Positions 8,404 through 16,660 of a DNA stretch of 64,000 bases are shown in pieces. Source of the stretch: CAMCQY01 sp044370415. Lineage in GTDB: Bacteria; Planctomycetota; Planctomycetia; Pirellulales; UBA1268. How positions within the stretch are numbered: position 1 is the stretch's first letter; the number at the start of each line of letters is the position of its first letter. Below the pieces are notes generated by a model. That model saw only the letters and a list, made by a program, of their open reading frames with translations, had not been told where the DNA came from and did not search any database. Made by a program: the position numbers and the translations under genes. The DNA lies in assembly GCA_044370415.1 (NCBI GenBank), contig JBILVO010000005.1:1-64000 (forward strand), written 5' to 3'.

Positions 8404-9585
8404 CTAATACCAGACGCCCGCACGGACGAGGAACGTGTCGGACGGATAGAGCCAGGGCTGATCGGTGAGGTAGTACTGCACCGAGCGGCCGGTGACCCAG
8501 CCCGCCTCGAACTTCCACGAGAGGCCGAGATCCGCGGGCTTGCGCTCCCAGCCCGCCAGAAGCCGGTAGTCGCGGATGACGATGATCTGGTCCTGCCCCT
8601 TCGTCGGGCCGGTGACCGACTGCATGGCCCACTGGTTGCCGCCGAACTCCGCCGCCAGATAGAGCCAGTGGCTCGCCCGCGGTCGCTCGGCGATCCGCCA
8701 AGCCAGCCGCGGCCGCGGAAAGATGAGTTCGAACCGCTTGTCGTCGGCGGGCGTCCAGAGCAGGCCGCCGGCCGGTAGAAAGTCGACGTCGTAGCGGTCA
8801 AGGTAGATGAGGCCCGCGATCACCCGCAGGTCCTCGTGGGCCTCCCAGGCCGTGAAGCCGTGGCCCGTGATCCGCATCGCCTGGGGCGAGTCGTTGTGGA
8901 AGTCGCTGTACCAGCCCGGCGAGACCGCCAGGTCGATCCCCACCCGCTCGTTCAGCTTCTTGAGCCACCGCGCCTGGACGTAGCCCTCGAACAGCTCGCC
9001 CGGGATGTCGGCGCCCGGCGGGATGTCGGTGAGCGTGCCGACGAAACCGGTCGTGACCAACAGCGGCGACTGCACCGTCGGACAGGGCAGCCCCAGCGTG
9101 ATCGTCTTCTCGAGGGTCGTCAGGCCGAGGCCGTTCGCATCGAGCTTCGGCAGCTCCGTGGCCATGCAGAGCGCCTGCTGCAGGATGCCGGGCTTCGCGC
9201 CCGGAGGCAGCTTGCGGCCCGCCGGCGGTTCGAACTCCTGCCGCGGCTGGCCCGGCGGCGCCAGGTCGTCGGGCATGAGCGGCTCCTCGAGGTCCTGCGG
9301 GTCGCCCAGCGCCGCCAGCCGGATCTGGTCGAAGAGCGTCTTTGGCCGTTCATCGATCGGCGGCAGCGGCCGGACGCGATCCGCGTCGACGGCGACCGCC
9401 TCCGGCGGCGAGTTGGGGATGGCCGGCGCGTCGGCGTGGGCGGCGGTGGCCGCCAGCAGTCGGGCGGCGAGCAGGCATGCGACCAGGCACGGCAGCAGGT
9501 CGCCGCGCTGGCAGGCCGACAGTCCGGCGAACGTTTGTCCGGCGGCCGTTGGGCCCCGCGGCGATGTGCGTCTGCGATCAGCCAC
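8404..9585 (-). CDS. Outer-membrane beta-barrel protein, DUF6268-like (copy 1)
   Basis: 393-residue exported protein. A signal peptide ending near AAHADA is followed by a Pro-rich linker and a C-terminal half of alternating beta-strands with aromatic ends, finishing in FLVRAGVWY, the terminal aromatic expected for outer-membrane barrels. It is paralogous to the next gene: both share GLIYLDR...LPA.G.LWTP / IVYLDR...LPAFGVVWTP, IFPRPRLAWR / FFPAPRVARR, AAEFGG / AGEYGG and a DTFLVRAGVWY / DTLMLRVGLAY end. I place them in the DUF6268-type family by pattern only. Start is uncertain: GTG 9585 has GAGG 10 nt upstream, and an ATG at 9633 in frame is an alternative. Function unknown. Confidence 0.68.
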   Translation of the reverse strand: MADRRRTSPRGPTAAGQTFAGLSACQRGDLLPCLVACLLAARLLAATAAHADAPAIPNSPPEAVAVDADRVRPLPPIDERPKTLFDQIRLAALGDPQDLEEPLMPDDLAPPGQPRQEFEPPAGRKLPPGAKPGILQQALCMATELPKLDANGLGLTTLEKTITLGLPCPTVQSPLLVTTGFVGTLTDIPPGADIPGELFEGYVQARWLKKLNERVGIDLAVSPGWYSDFHNDSPQAMRITGHGFTAWEAHEDLRVIAGLIYLDRYDVDFLPAGGLLWTPADDKRFELIFPRPRLAWRIAERPRASHWLYLAAEFGGNQWAMQSVTGPTKGQDQIIVIRDYRLLAGWERKPADLGLSWKFEAGWVTGRSVQYYLTDQPWLYPSDTFLVRAGVWY

Positions 9586-9695
9586 GTCTGCCGGTCCTCG
9601 CCCTGTGCCAAGAGATCGTGGCCCGCCGGTCATGCACGCACTGAGGGCTAGGAGGCCGTGGATAAAGTCGTCCGCCGCTGGAAGCGGCGGCAGCG

Positions 9696-9762
9696 AGCGG
9701 CGAAAAATCTCGGTTTTTGCCGCTTGCCCTCGTGGGAAAAGGCCAGGGAGGGCTTTTTCCAC
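9696..9762 (-). terminator. Tandem hairpins downstream of barrel copy 2
   Basis: Two strong inverted repeats follow the stop of the upstream leftward gene at 9768. The first is 9732-9762 (GTGGGAAAAGG.CC / GG.CTTTTTCCAC). The second is 9696-9724 (AGCGGC.AAAAA / TTTTT.GCCGCT). The A/T-rich stem bases give T-runs on the minus strand, so they most likely end transcription between the two paralogous genes. Confidence 0.6.
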
Positions 9763-9767
9763 GCCAG

Positions 9768-11018
9768 CTAGTAGGCCAGGCCGACACGCAGCATGAGCGT
9801 GTCGTTCAGGTTCTGATACTGCCCCGAAGGCGGGCCGTCGACGTAGAAGAGCTGGCGGGCGAAGACGTAGCCCACCTCCATGTTGCCCGCGAGCCCGGTC
9901 CCGGTGATCGGGATGAATTCCGTGCCCAGTGTGACGCGGATGTCGTTGTAGTCGAACGGCGAGATGCCGGTGTACTGGCTTCCGTCGGAGTTGAAGGTGC
10001 TGCGGCGGAACGTCCACGCGCCGCCGCCGTACTCGCCGGCGACGTAGCCCCAGACGTTGCGGTTGGCCATCGTCGTGAGCCGGCGGGCGACCCGCGGCGC
10101 CGGAAAGAAGATGTCGTAGCGGGTGTTCGCGTCCGGGGTCCAGACGACGCCGAACGCCGGCAGGAGCTTCACCAGGTTGCGGTCGAGGTAGACGATGCCC
10201 GCCTTGGCCTGCATGGTGGGGGTGAGCTGCAGCGTGCCGATCGCCCGGCCCATGAGTCGCCAGCTCTGCCAGACGAAGACGTCCCAGTTGGTGAAGATGC
10301 CGACCCGCAGGCCGAGCTCCGCGCCGAAGAGCGGCGTGAACTGGGGGTTCCAGGCGCCGTCGATGAAGATGTCGTAGGTGCTCGGCGGCAGGTCGGCCGT
10401 CATCGATGGCGTCGTCTGCGGGCCGTCCCAGAGCTGCAGGCCGAAGCCGGGTGTGATCAAGAGCGGCGCGTGGTTGAGGTTCGCCGGCGAGTTGTGGAAG
10501 AACGGCACGGCGAACGTGGCCGTCGTGTCGAGCTCATTGACGCCGACGCTCGTGCCCTGCCCGTTGCCGAAGAGGTAGGCCCAGCTGCCCCGGGCGCCCT
10601 GGTAGAGCCGCATCGTCTGCTGGAAGGTGGAGTTCTGTGACGGGTAGCCGGGAGGAAAGAGCGAGCCGCTCATCGGCGGCGGACCCTGTGTCGGCGTCAG
10701 CGAGGGCGCCGCGGTCGAGTAGCCGGGATAGCCTGGCTGTCCGCTGATCGCCGAGGGCGCCCAGGTCGAGCCGCCGGGCGCAGCGGCCGGCGCTGGAAAG
10801 AGCTGCGAGGCCTGCGGCGCGTAGGCATCCCATCCGGGCGGCGGCGGCGGCAGCGCCGGCGCCTGCGCGATCCGATCGAGTGACGACGCGGCCGGTGGGG
10901 GCAGCGCCACCGTCTGCGCCAGGGCGTCGCGGGGCAGCGTGGCTGCCGCGCACGCAAGCGCGTGTGCGAGGATGAGCGTCTGGAGATGGAGATGGCCGGA
11001 GCGCACGCGAGACCGCAT
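9768..11018 (-). CDS. Outer-membrane beta-barrel protein, DUF6268-like (copy 2)
   Basis: 416-residue exported protein paralogous to its downstream neighbour. Residues 1-35 form a signal peptide ending ALAQ. Residues 36-130 are a long low-complexity Pro/Ala/Gly/Ser linker, and residues 140-416 are the predicted barrel, ending in DTLMLRVGLAY. The two copies share strand wording but differ strongly in the linker, so the barrel is the conserved unit. Start ATG 11018 lies in a GC-rich leader without a good Shine-Dalgarno. Role could be a porin or surface-exposed scaffold; nothing shows its cargo. Confidence 0.7.
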   Translation of the reverse strand: MRSRVRSGHLHLQTLILAHALACAAATLPRDALAQTVALPPPAASSLDRIAQAPALPPPPPGWDAYAPQASQLFPAPAAAPGGSTWAPSAISGQPGYPGYSTAAPSLTPTQGPPPMSGSLFPPGYPSQNSTFQQTMRLYQGARGSWAYLFGNGQGTSVGVNELDTTATFAVPFFHNSPANLNHAPLLITPGFGLQLWDGPQTTPSMTADLPPSTYDIFIDGAWNPQFTPLFGAELGLRVGIFTNWDVFVWQSWRLMGRAIGTLQLTPTMQAKAGIVYLDRNLVKLLPAFGVVWTPDANTRYDIFFPAPRVARRLTTMANRNVWGYVAGEYGGGAWTFRRSTFNSDGSQYTGISPFDYNDIRVTLGTEFIPITGTGLAGNMEVGYVFARQLFYVDGPPSGQYQNLNDTLMLRVGLAY

Positions 11019-11411
11019 CCTGAGCGTGGATCGTGGGCTACGAAGCAGAGCCCGGCCGTCCGGCCCGGCACGGGCGGGCAGACTGTCGCCAAAGCAAGGG
11101 GGGGTACCGCGCTTGAGCGGCGAGGGTCAAGGTCGCAGCGGGGCGGCCCCTGCCGGCGGATCGGGGCCGCCTGCCGCCCTTGCCCCGGCTGCCGCGGCCA
11201 TGCCTGCGCAGGCTCCCCATCCTGCACCACCGGCGTCGACGGCTGGAACCGCCGCGGACCGGGGCGGCCGTGGTGATGCCCGGGGGGTGAAGACCGCTGC
11301 CCAACCCCGCCGCCGGCTGGTGCGGCAACGCGGGCGGCGACGCGGTTCCCATGCGGAATCGTGCGTGGCACCAGTGGTCCGTGGAGCCGGCGGCGTCAAT
11401 ACTCGGTCGCC
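11019..11411. other. Intergenic region between barrel gene and birA
   Basis: About 390 nt, very GC-rich. Open frames here have biased Ala/Arg/Gly/Pro composition typical of chance frames in this genome. The promoters of the leftward barrel gene and rightward birA must lie here, but I see no clear -35/-10 pair. Confidence 0.4.
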
Positions 11412-12221
11412 ATGGCCGCGCCTTCCCTGCCCGACTCCGACCCGATCGACGCCGAGACGCTGGTCGCCGGCACGGGCCTGGCGCGGTTCGAGCATCTGGC
11501 CGCAATCGACTCGACGATGGAGCGGGCGCGGGAATTCGCCCTCGATCCATGCTGCCCTCTGCCGGCCGCCGTCGTCGCCGATCGCCAGTCGGCCGGACGC
11601 GGCCGCCGCGGGGCGGGCTGGTGGCAGGCCGACGCGAGCCTCGCGGTGAGCGTAGTCGTCGACGCCGGGCCGGCACGCGCGGCGCCGCCCGCGGTCTGGT
11701 CGTTGGCCTGCGGTGTGGCGCTCGCCGAGGCGGTCGCCGCGGCCGTTCCCGGCGTCGAGCCGACGGTCCGCTGGCCCAACGACGTCGAGGTCGAAGGCAG
11801 AAAGCTCGCCGGCATCCTGGTCGAGGCGCCGGCGGGAGGCAGAGCGATCTTCGGTGTCGGCGTGAACACGGCCGGTTCGAGTCGGGATGCACCTCCTGCG
11901 CTGCAGCGGCGGCTCATCACGCTGCCCGACCTCACGGGCCGCGTGCTGTCGCGGCAGGATCTGCTCCTGGTGTTCCTGCCCCGGCTCTTCGCGCTCCTGA
12001 CGCAGACGGTTGCGAGCCCCGCGGCGTTCGTGGAGCGGTATCGGGCGCGGTGCGGCCTCGACGGCCATCCGGTCACGGTGTTTCAGGGTGCGGAGAGGGT
12101 CGCGGGCATCTGCCGCGGCATCGCGGCCGACGGTAGCCTGGTGGTCGACACGCCCCATGGCCGCAGGCTCTTCGGCTCGGGCAGCCTCACCGATCCGGAC
12201 CACGTCTGGCCCGGGGAGTGA
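11412..12221 (+). CDS. birA: Biotin--[acetyl-CoA-carboxylase] ligase
   Basis: 269-residue biotin protein ligase, which adenylates biotin and attaches it to the carboxylase carrier protein. Motifs: IDSTMERA near residue 33, the biotinyl-AMP loop GRGRRG near 63-68, TVRWPNDVEVEGRKLAGILVE with the catalytic Lys, and GVGVNT. A C-terminal SH3-like cap (GIAADGSLVVDT...RRLFGSGSL) follows. There is no N-terminal helix-turn-helix, so it is the monofunctional (non-repressor) form. An in-frame GTG at 11361 could add 17 residues, but ATG 11412 begins the conserved part better. It converges with the RlmM-like gene, 6 nt away. Confidence 0.92.
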   Translation: MAAPSLPDSDPIDAETLVAGTGLARFEHLAAIDSTMERAREFALDPCCPLPAAVVADRQSAGRGRRGAGWWQADASLAVSVVVDAGPARAAPPAVWSLACGVALAEAVAAAVPGVEPTVRWPNDVEVEGRKLAGILVEAPAGGRAIFGVGVNTAGSSRDAPPALQRRLITLPDLTGRVLSRQDLLLVFLPRLFALLTQTVASPAAFVERYRARCGLDGHPVTVFQGAERVAGICRGIAADGSLVVDTPHGRRLFGSGSLTDPDHVWPGE

Positions 12222-12227
12222 TGTCGG

Positions 12228-13301
12228 TCAGCGGCGGCGCTGCCGCACCGCCACCACGCACACCTCCCGGCCGCCCGTGGAGAGCTGCCTGGCCCGCGGC
12301 GTGAAGCCCCAGGCCTCGAACAGCTCCAGCCACCCCGGCAGCTCCGCGGCCCGCGACCAGTCGGGAAGCTTGAGTGTGGCGATGACGCCGGCCGGCCGCA
12401 CGCCGGGGGCCGTCACGGCCCGGCCGATCGATTCGAGCGCGCTTTTGGGATCGATGTTCATATCGGCCACGATCCAGTCGCAGCCACGGAAGTCCCGCAG
12501 CTTCACCTCGCGGGCCCGCATCCGCCACTGCGTGAACCGAGGATGCGCGGCCACCCGCGGATCGACGACCGCCGGGTCGACGCCCACGACGTCGAGGCCG
12601 GCCTCGAGAAGCCGCTGGCACGCGCCGCCTGGCGCGCAACCCAGCTCGATCGCCCGCTGGCCGCGCGAGAGCGGAATCGCAAACGTCTCGATCGCCTCGT
12701 CGAGCTTCAGCCAGGCCCGCGAGACCTTGTCGGTGGCGAGTGCGACGGGGTGCATGCCGCCGGCACGCCGGCTCGCGGGCGTTCCCGCCCTATGCCAGCC
12801 CACCCACCACCGTTCGGGAGTGTCGATCACGCAGTCGAGCACGAGATCGCCGGGGGCGGCCGTCGGGGGGAGCGCAACCGGCAGCTCGTGTGCCGCCAGC
12901 AGCGCACCGCGCACCGCGACCGGGTCGGCCTCGGCCCGGGGATCGCGGCACCAGACATGCACGTTGTCCCATTGCGAGTGGGCCACCAGCTCCCGGAGGG
13001 CGGTGACCTGCTCCGGCTGGGACGGGGCCGCCACCTGACCGAGCGAACGGATCAGCGCCCGCGCATAGACGAGATCGGGGAAGAAGTCGTCGGGTGGATC
13101 GAAGTCTGTGAGCTTGAAGGTGACCACGCCCCGGCGCCAGGCCGCCTTGGAGGCCTGCGGCACAACCGCCTGCTGACGCTCGCAGAGCGCCGCCTCCGCC
13201 CCTCCCTGGCAGGTCGCCAACAGGAAGACGCCGCGGATGCGGGGGGCGGGGTGTTTCCCGCCACCCGGGAGGGAGTCTGGAGCCGAGGGCGGCGGGTGCA
13301 T
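12228..13301 (-). CDS. RlmM-like 23S rRNA 2'-O-ribose methyltransferase
   Basis: 357-residue SAM-dependent methyltransferase of the RrmJ/FtsJ type with an N-terminal THUMP-like extension, the arrangement of RlmM (modifies 2'-OH of a cytidine in 23S rRNA). The K-D-K-E style catalytic set can be placed: SRAWLKLDEA, the SAM loop IELGCAPGGACQ, VADMNIDPKSA, IATLKLPDW and REVCVVAV. Start ATG 13301 was preferred over 13310 because an AGGA-like site lies about 9 nt before it. E. coli RlmM is of similar length. An uncharacterised tRNA/rRNA target cannot be excluded. Confidence 0.78.
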   Translation of the reverse strand: MHPPPSAPDSLPGGGKHPAPRIRGVFLLATCQGGAEAALCERQQAVVPQASKAAWRRGVVTFKLTDFDPPDDFFPDLVYARALIRSLGQVAAPSQPEQVTALRELVAHSQWDNVHVWCRDPRAEADPVAVRGALLAAHELPVALPPTAAPGDLVLDCVIDTPERWWVGWHRAGTPASRRAGGMHPVALATDKVSRAWLKLDEAIETFAIPLSRGQRAIELGCAPGGACQRLLEAGLDVVGVDPAVVDPRVAAHPRFTQWRMRAREVKLRDFRGCDWIVADMNIDPKSALESIGRAVTAPGVRPAGVIATLKLPDWSRAAELPGWLELFEAWGFTPRARQLSTGGREVCVVAVRQRRR

Positions 13302-13359
13302 GGCCGCCATCCTAGCATCTGAAAAATGGCCGGACCGCCGCAAAAACCAGGTCACGCGT

Positions 13360-13400
13360 CAGGTCAAAAATCAGGCCGACAGGTCAAAAAATCAGGCCGG
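13360..13400. repeat. Two tandem ~20-bp repeats
   Basis: Direct repeats at 13360-13379 (CAGGTCAAAAATCAGGCCGA) and 13380-13400 (same with one extra A and final GG), with a degenerate third copy just to the left. The A-run of the second copy doubles as the U-tract of the adjacent terminator. Confidence 0.85.
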
Positions 13401-13428
13401 CCCGGGCGCCCAAGGGCCCGGGCCGGCC
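13386..13428 (-). terminator. Strong intrinsic terminator downstream of the polylysine mini-gene
   Basis: A perfect 12-bp GC-only stem (GGCCGGCCCGGG / CCCGGGCCGGCC, 13395-13428) is followed on the minus strand by TGATTTTTT. It is correctly oriented to end a leftward transcript carrying the small Lys-rich ORF at 13626-13688, about 200 nt upstream. Confidence 0.8.
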
Positions 13429-13625
13429 TTTCTCGTCTGAACGTGGAACGGCCCGACTCTTATCTCGCCGAAGCGAAAGAAGGATGCCGAGCTGCGGGCC
13501 AAGCATGCCGCACGAGGCGACCCACCGGACCCGTGGAAGGCAGTCCAAGAAGACTGGCAATGGTTGGCGAAACTCCGTTTCGCCCGGCCGAGCGAGCACC
13601 CGAAGGTGCCTGCTCGACCACCTGC

Positions 13626-13688
13626 TCAGCCGTGGCCCTTCTTCTTCTTGGCGACCTTCTTGGCAGCCTTCTTCTTCTTCTTCGCCAT
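13626..13688 (-). CDS. 20-residue polylysine mini-protein
   Basis: A complete tiny ORF with the sequence MAKKKKKAAKKVAKKKKGHG. It contains 11 Lys out of 20 residues and no acidic residue. AAGGAG lies 7-8 nt before the ATG, one of the best ribosome sites in the window. A TTGACA (13871-13876), 16-nt spacer, TTCACA (13849-13854) promoter-like pair lies about 150 nt upstream, and an intrinsic terminator lies downstream. The composition resembles the Lys/Ala tails of bacterial histone H1-like proteins, so nucleic-acid or ribosome binding is plausible. Homology cannot be judged at this length. The alternative is that it is a leader peptide in a regulatory RNA. Confidence 0.65.
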   Translation of the reverse strand: MAKKKKKAAKKVAKKKKGHG

Positions 13689-13848
13689 TGTGATGGCTCC
13701 TTGCCATGAGCACCCGCACGCTTCACACGGCCATTCCCCCGGGTGCTCTCGTGGAGGGGAAAGGCCGACGTTTCGCTCCGTCCCATCGCGTCGTCGGCAA
13801 CGCATTGCTGCGTTGCATGACGGCGTTTCGTGACGTCGCGAGCGTTGT

Positions 13849-13876
13849 TGTGAAGGATGGATGCGAAAACTGTCAA
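13849..13876 (-). promoter_or_regulatory. Putative promoter of the polylysine mini-gene
   Basis: TTGACA at 13871-13876, a 16-nt spacer and TTCACA at 13849-13854 on the minus strand. This is a consensus -35 with a weak -10. The resulting 5' leader would be about 150 nt. Confidence 0.45.
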
Positions 13877-13947
13877 GAGAAATTCACCAACTTTTTTCGA
13901 TTTTTTCGGCGGCAACACACCGGCATGACACGGTGGAGAGCGGTGCC

Positions 13948-13993
13948 GGACCGTCGTCGGGCGTCACGCACGTGTCACGCGCGTGTCACAAGC
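13948..13993. repeat. 11-bp tandem repeats across the ino1 stop
   Basis: On the minus strand three units of period 11 (TTGTGACACGC, GCGTGACACGT, GCGTGACGCCC) cover the last codons, the TGA stop and the bases after it. Confidence 0.7.
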
Positions 13994-15210
13994 GTGGCGT
14001 CGCCGCGGCCGCTCGCATGCGCACTGGCCCAGTCGACGAGCATCGCGAACTGCGCAGCGAAGGCCTGCTCTGTGACGCCGATCGGGCTCTTGAAGAAGCA
14101 GGCCAGCCAGGGGATGGCGCCGTATTCGCCGGCCCGCCGGGCCCGGTCCACCAGCCGCACCAGATCGAGCACCAGCGGCGCGGCGAGGATCGAGTCGCAG
14201 CCCTGCCAGGTGAACTGCATGGTCATCGGCGTGCCGAGGAACCCGCGGAAATGGATGTGGTCCCAGGCGGTCTTCCAGTCGCCGAGGCTCCGGATGTATT
14301 CGATCGAGACGTGCGTCTGGGGCGGGTAGCCGAGGATGCCGGCGAGCAGGTGGTCCTTGCTCCGCACCTTGGTCGCCTTGTTCCGGGGGTCGTCGAGCAC
14401 CTTGCCGTCCATGTTGCCAAAGATGTTGTGACCGACCCAGCTCATCACCTCCAGGTGGCGGGCGGCGAACATCGGCGCGAGCACGCTCTTGAGAAGTGTT
14501 TCCCCGGTCTTTCCGTCGCAGCCGGCATGGGCGATCCGCCGCTCCAGGGCCGCCTCCTGCAGGGCCGCCGGCGTGGCGCCCGTCGACGGGGTGAAGTTGA
14601 TGTAGGACGCGCCGGCGCCAAAGGCGGCCAGCGCGTAAAGGCTGCTGGCGGGGAGCGGGCAGGCGGTCGGATCGTCAAGCAGCGGATCGAGTTCCCGGAG
14701 GTCGCGCGGGATCGGCAGCGACGCGGGGGGCTCGGTGGAGGCGAGGTTCACCACGACGACGTGGCCGAGCTTCTCGGCGGCGGCGAAGGCGAGGATGTCG
14801 GCCCGCACCCGGTCGATCGCCTGCCGAGGCGTCTCCACGCGGGCCACGATCGCGGCGTCGGCCAGTTCGCGGATCTTGTCCCCCGCCGCCACCACCGTGC
14901 CCGGCCGTAGCCGCGACTCGACCTCGGCGAGGAAGTCGTCGGCATGGTCGATCAGCTCAGGCAGGATCGCGCGGCTGTCCGTCCACATCCGCCGGGCCTC
15001 GTCGGCCAGCCCGCCGGGCCGGATGTCGTGCCCCCCCACCACGATGTCGTCGAAGCCGACGAGATCGAGCGTCGTGAAGGGCTCGAGCTCGGTCACGAGG
15101 CCGACGGGAGCGATCGCGTTGCGGGCGAGGTTCGCCAGCCCCGTCATCACGGTGGTGGCGACGCCACCCTTGGCTCCGATGAGCCACAGACCGATGCGGC
15201 TGCCTGGCAT
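13975..15210 (-). CDS. ino1: myo-Inositol-1-phosphate synthase
   Basis: 411-residue NAD-dependent enzyme converting glucose-6-phosphate to inositol-1-phosphate, the entry to inositol lipids. An N-terminal nucleotide-binding segment (GLWLIGAKGGVATTV) is followed by STEPPA, INFTPSTG, DGKTGETLLKSVLAPMF, SWVGHNIFGNMDG and SKDHLLAGILGY. These are the conserved catalytic blocks of the Ino1 family, with the key Lys residues in KTGET and RSKDH. Length fits the compact bacterial form. Its stop codon lies within an 11-bp tandem repeat. It is divergent from the aminotransferase gene. A downstream phospholipid transferase is not present in the window. Confidence 0.92.
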   Translation of the reverse strand: MPGSRIGLWLIGAKGGVATTVMTGLANLARNAIAPVGLVTELEPFTTLDLVGFDDIVVGGHDIRPGGLADEARRMWTDSRAILPELIDHADDFLAEVESRLRPGTVVAAGDKIRELADAAIVARVETPRQAIDRVRADILAFAAAEKLGHVVVVNLASTEPPASLPIPRDLRELDPLLDDPTACPLPASSLYALAAFGAGASYINFTPSTGATPAALQEAALERRIAHAGCDGKTGETLLKSVLAPMFAARHLEVMSWVGHNIFGNMDGKVLDDPRNKATKVRSKDHLLAGILGYPPQTHVSIEYIRSLGDWKTAWDHIHFRGFLGTPMTMQFTWQGCDSILAAPLVLDLVRLVDRARRAGEYGAIPWLACFFKSPIGVTEQAFAAQFAMLVDWASAHASGRGDATLVTRA

Positions 15211-15356
15211 GGGGTCGACTTTCCGGACGGAGGGCCGCGGGCCGCCGGGGACGCCGGCAACTGGGAATCGACGCGGCCCTTGGTATCATCATCTTCTCAC
15301 GGAGAAAAGCATCACGCAAAGGAGGCGGGCGCGAAGGCCCGCGGCACGAAGACCGC

Positions 15357-16580
15357 ATGGCTCCCGAGACGAAGGCAGTGCCCCACGCGTCCACCGACAG
15401 CCTCCATCTGGCCCGCCGCATGCGGGCGCTCGAGCCCTCGGCCACGCTGGCGATGGCCGCCCGTGCCGCGGCCATGACCGCCGCCGGCGTGGATGTGGTG
15501 GATCTGTCGGTGGGTGAGCCCGACTTCCCCACCCCGCTCCACATCTGCCAGGCCGCCGAGGCCGCGATCCGGGCCGGCCGCACCAAGTACACGCCCGCCG
15601 CCGGCATCCCGGCGCTCAAGCAGGCCGTGGCCGCCGACTACACCCGCCGCACCGGCCTGGCGGTCACGCCGGCCCAGGTGGTCGTGTCCAACGGGGCGAA
15701 GCACGCGCTGCACAACGCGTTCACCGCGCTGCTCGACGAGGGCGACGAGGTGATCGTGCCCACCCCCTACTGGGTCAGCTACGCGGAGCTCATCAAGCTC
15801 TCGGGCGCGAAGCCTGTGCTCGTGTCGACCCGCATCGAGGACGACTTCAAGCTGCGGCCCGAGGCGTTGCGGGCGGCGCTCACGCCCGCCACGCGGATGC
15901 TCCTTTTGTGCACGCCGAGCAACCCGACCGGCGTGGTCTACACGGCCGACGAGCTGCGGCAGCTGGCCGACATCGCCATCGAGGCCGACCTCGCGGTGGT
16001 GTCGGACGAGATCTACGACCAGCTCGTCTTCGACGGCCGCTCGGCCGTGTCGTTCCCGACCCTGCGGCCCGGACTCGAGCAGCGGACCGTCGTGGTCGCC
16101 GGCGTCAGCAAGACCTACTCGATGACGGGCTGGCGGATCGGCTGGACGATCTGCCCGGAGCCGCTCGCGAAGGCGATCGGCAACCTGCAGAGCCAGGAGA
16201 CGAGCAACCCGTGCAGCGTCAGCCAGCACGCGGCCGTAGCGGCCCTCACCGGGCCGCAGGAGTGCGTGGCCGAGATGTGCCGGGCGTTCCAGCGTCGCCG
16301 TGACCTCGTCGCCGCGCGGCTCGCCGCGATGCCCGGCATCCGACTGCCCGCGATCGGGGGCGCCTTCTACGCCTTCTTCGACATCGGTCAGCACCTGCGG
16401 AAAGGCCGCGACGGCATCACGACCAGCATGCAGTGGTGCGAGGCGCTCCTGGAGAAGGAGCACGTCGCCCTGGTGGCCGGCAGTGCCTTCGGTGCCGAAG
16501 GGCACGTGAGGATGTCGTTCGCGGCCTCGGAGGAGAAGCTCGCCGAGGGTCTCGACCGGATCGAGCGGTTCTTGCGGTAG
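15357..16580 (+). CDS. Class I PLP aminotransferase (aspartate aminotransferase-like)
   Basis: 407-residue cytoplasmic enzyme, probably transferring amino groups between aspartate (or an aromatic/prephenate substrate) and a 2-oxoacid. Motifs: SVGEPDFPTP at residue 51, TPSNPTG (Asn189), SDEIYDQ (Asp217, Tyr220), the PLP lysine in GVSKTYSMTGWRIGW (Lys252) and the helix Arg260. This wording matches the Ib/Igamma aspartate aminotransferases. A TATCAT -10-like box lies at 15284-15289, and a strong AAAGGAGG at about 15319-15325 is about 30 nt upstream of the ATG, too far for direct use, so the true start is slightly uncertain. Confidence 0.9.
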   Translation: MAPETKAVPHASTDSLHLARRMRALEPSATLAMAARAAAMTAAGVDVVDLSVGEPDFPTPLHICQAAEAAIRAGRTKYTPAAGIPALKQAVAADYTRRTGLAVTPAQVVVSNGAKHALHNAFTALLDEGDEVIVPTPYWVSYAELIKLSGAKPVLVSTRIEDDFKLRPEALRAALTPATRMLLLCTPSNPTGVVYTADELRQLADIAIEADLAVVSDEIYDQLVFDGRSAVSFPTLRPGLEQRTVVVAGVSKTYSMTGWRIGWTICPEPLAKAIGNLQSQETSNPCSVSQHAAVAALTGPQECVAEMCRAFQRRRDLVAARLAAMPGIRLPAIGGAFYAFFDIGQHLRKGRDGITTSMQWCEALLEKEHVALVAGSAFGAEGHVRMSFAASEEKLAEGLDRIERFLR

Positions 16581-16660
16581 CACGCCGCCGCAGACGCCAG
16601 TCTGCTGATTGAGCCAGCCATTTCGGCCGGCGGCCATGGATGGCTTGTGGAACGTGAAGG

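Larger units (their letters stand above)
13302..13625. other. Intergenic region downstream of the mini-gene
   Basis: Besides the tandem repeats and terminator, the minus strand between 13445 and 13625 has several small hairpins (GCACC.TTC.GGGTGC; CGAAAC.GGA.GTTTCG). This would fit a structured 3' part of the mini-gene transcript. No second protein gene with a start codon was found. The plus strand has an open frame with protein-like composition but no ATG or GTG. Confidence 0.4.

Noticed and set aside
13441..13690. Plus-strand open frame with protein-like composition (contains KKDAELRAKHAARG and DPWKAVQEDWQW) antisense to the mini-gene transcript
   Set aside because: It has no ATG or GTG start; its hydrophobic Phe run is simply the complement of the Lys codons of the minus-strand mini-gene. 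Possible remnant but not supportable as a gene.
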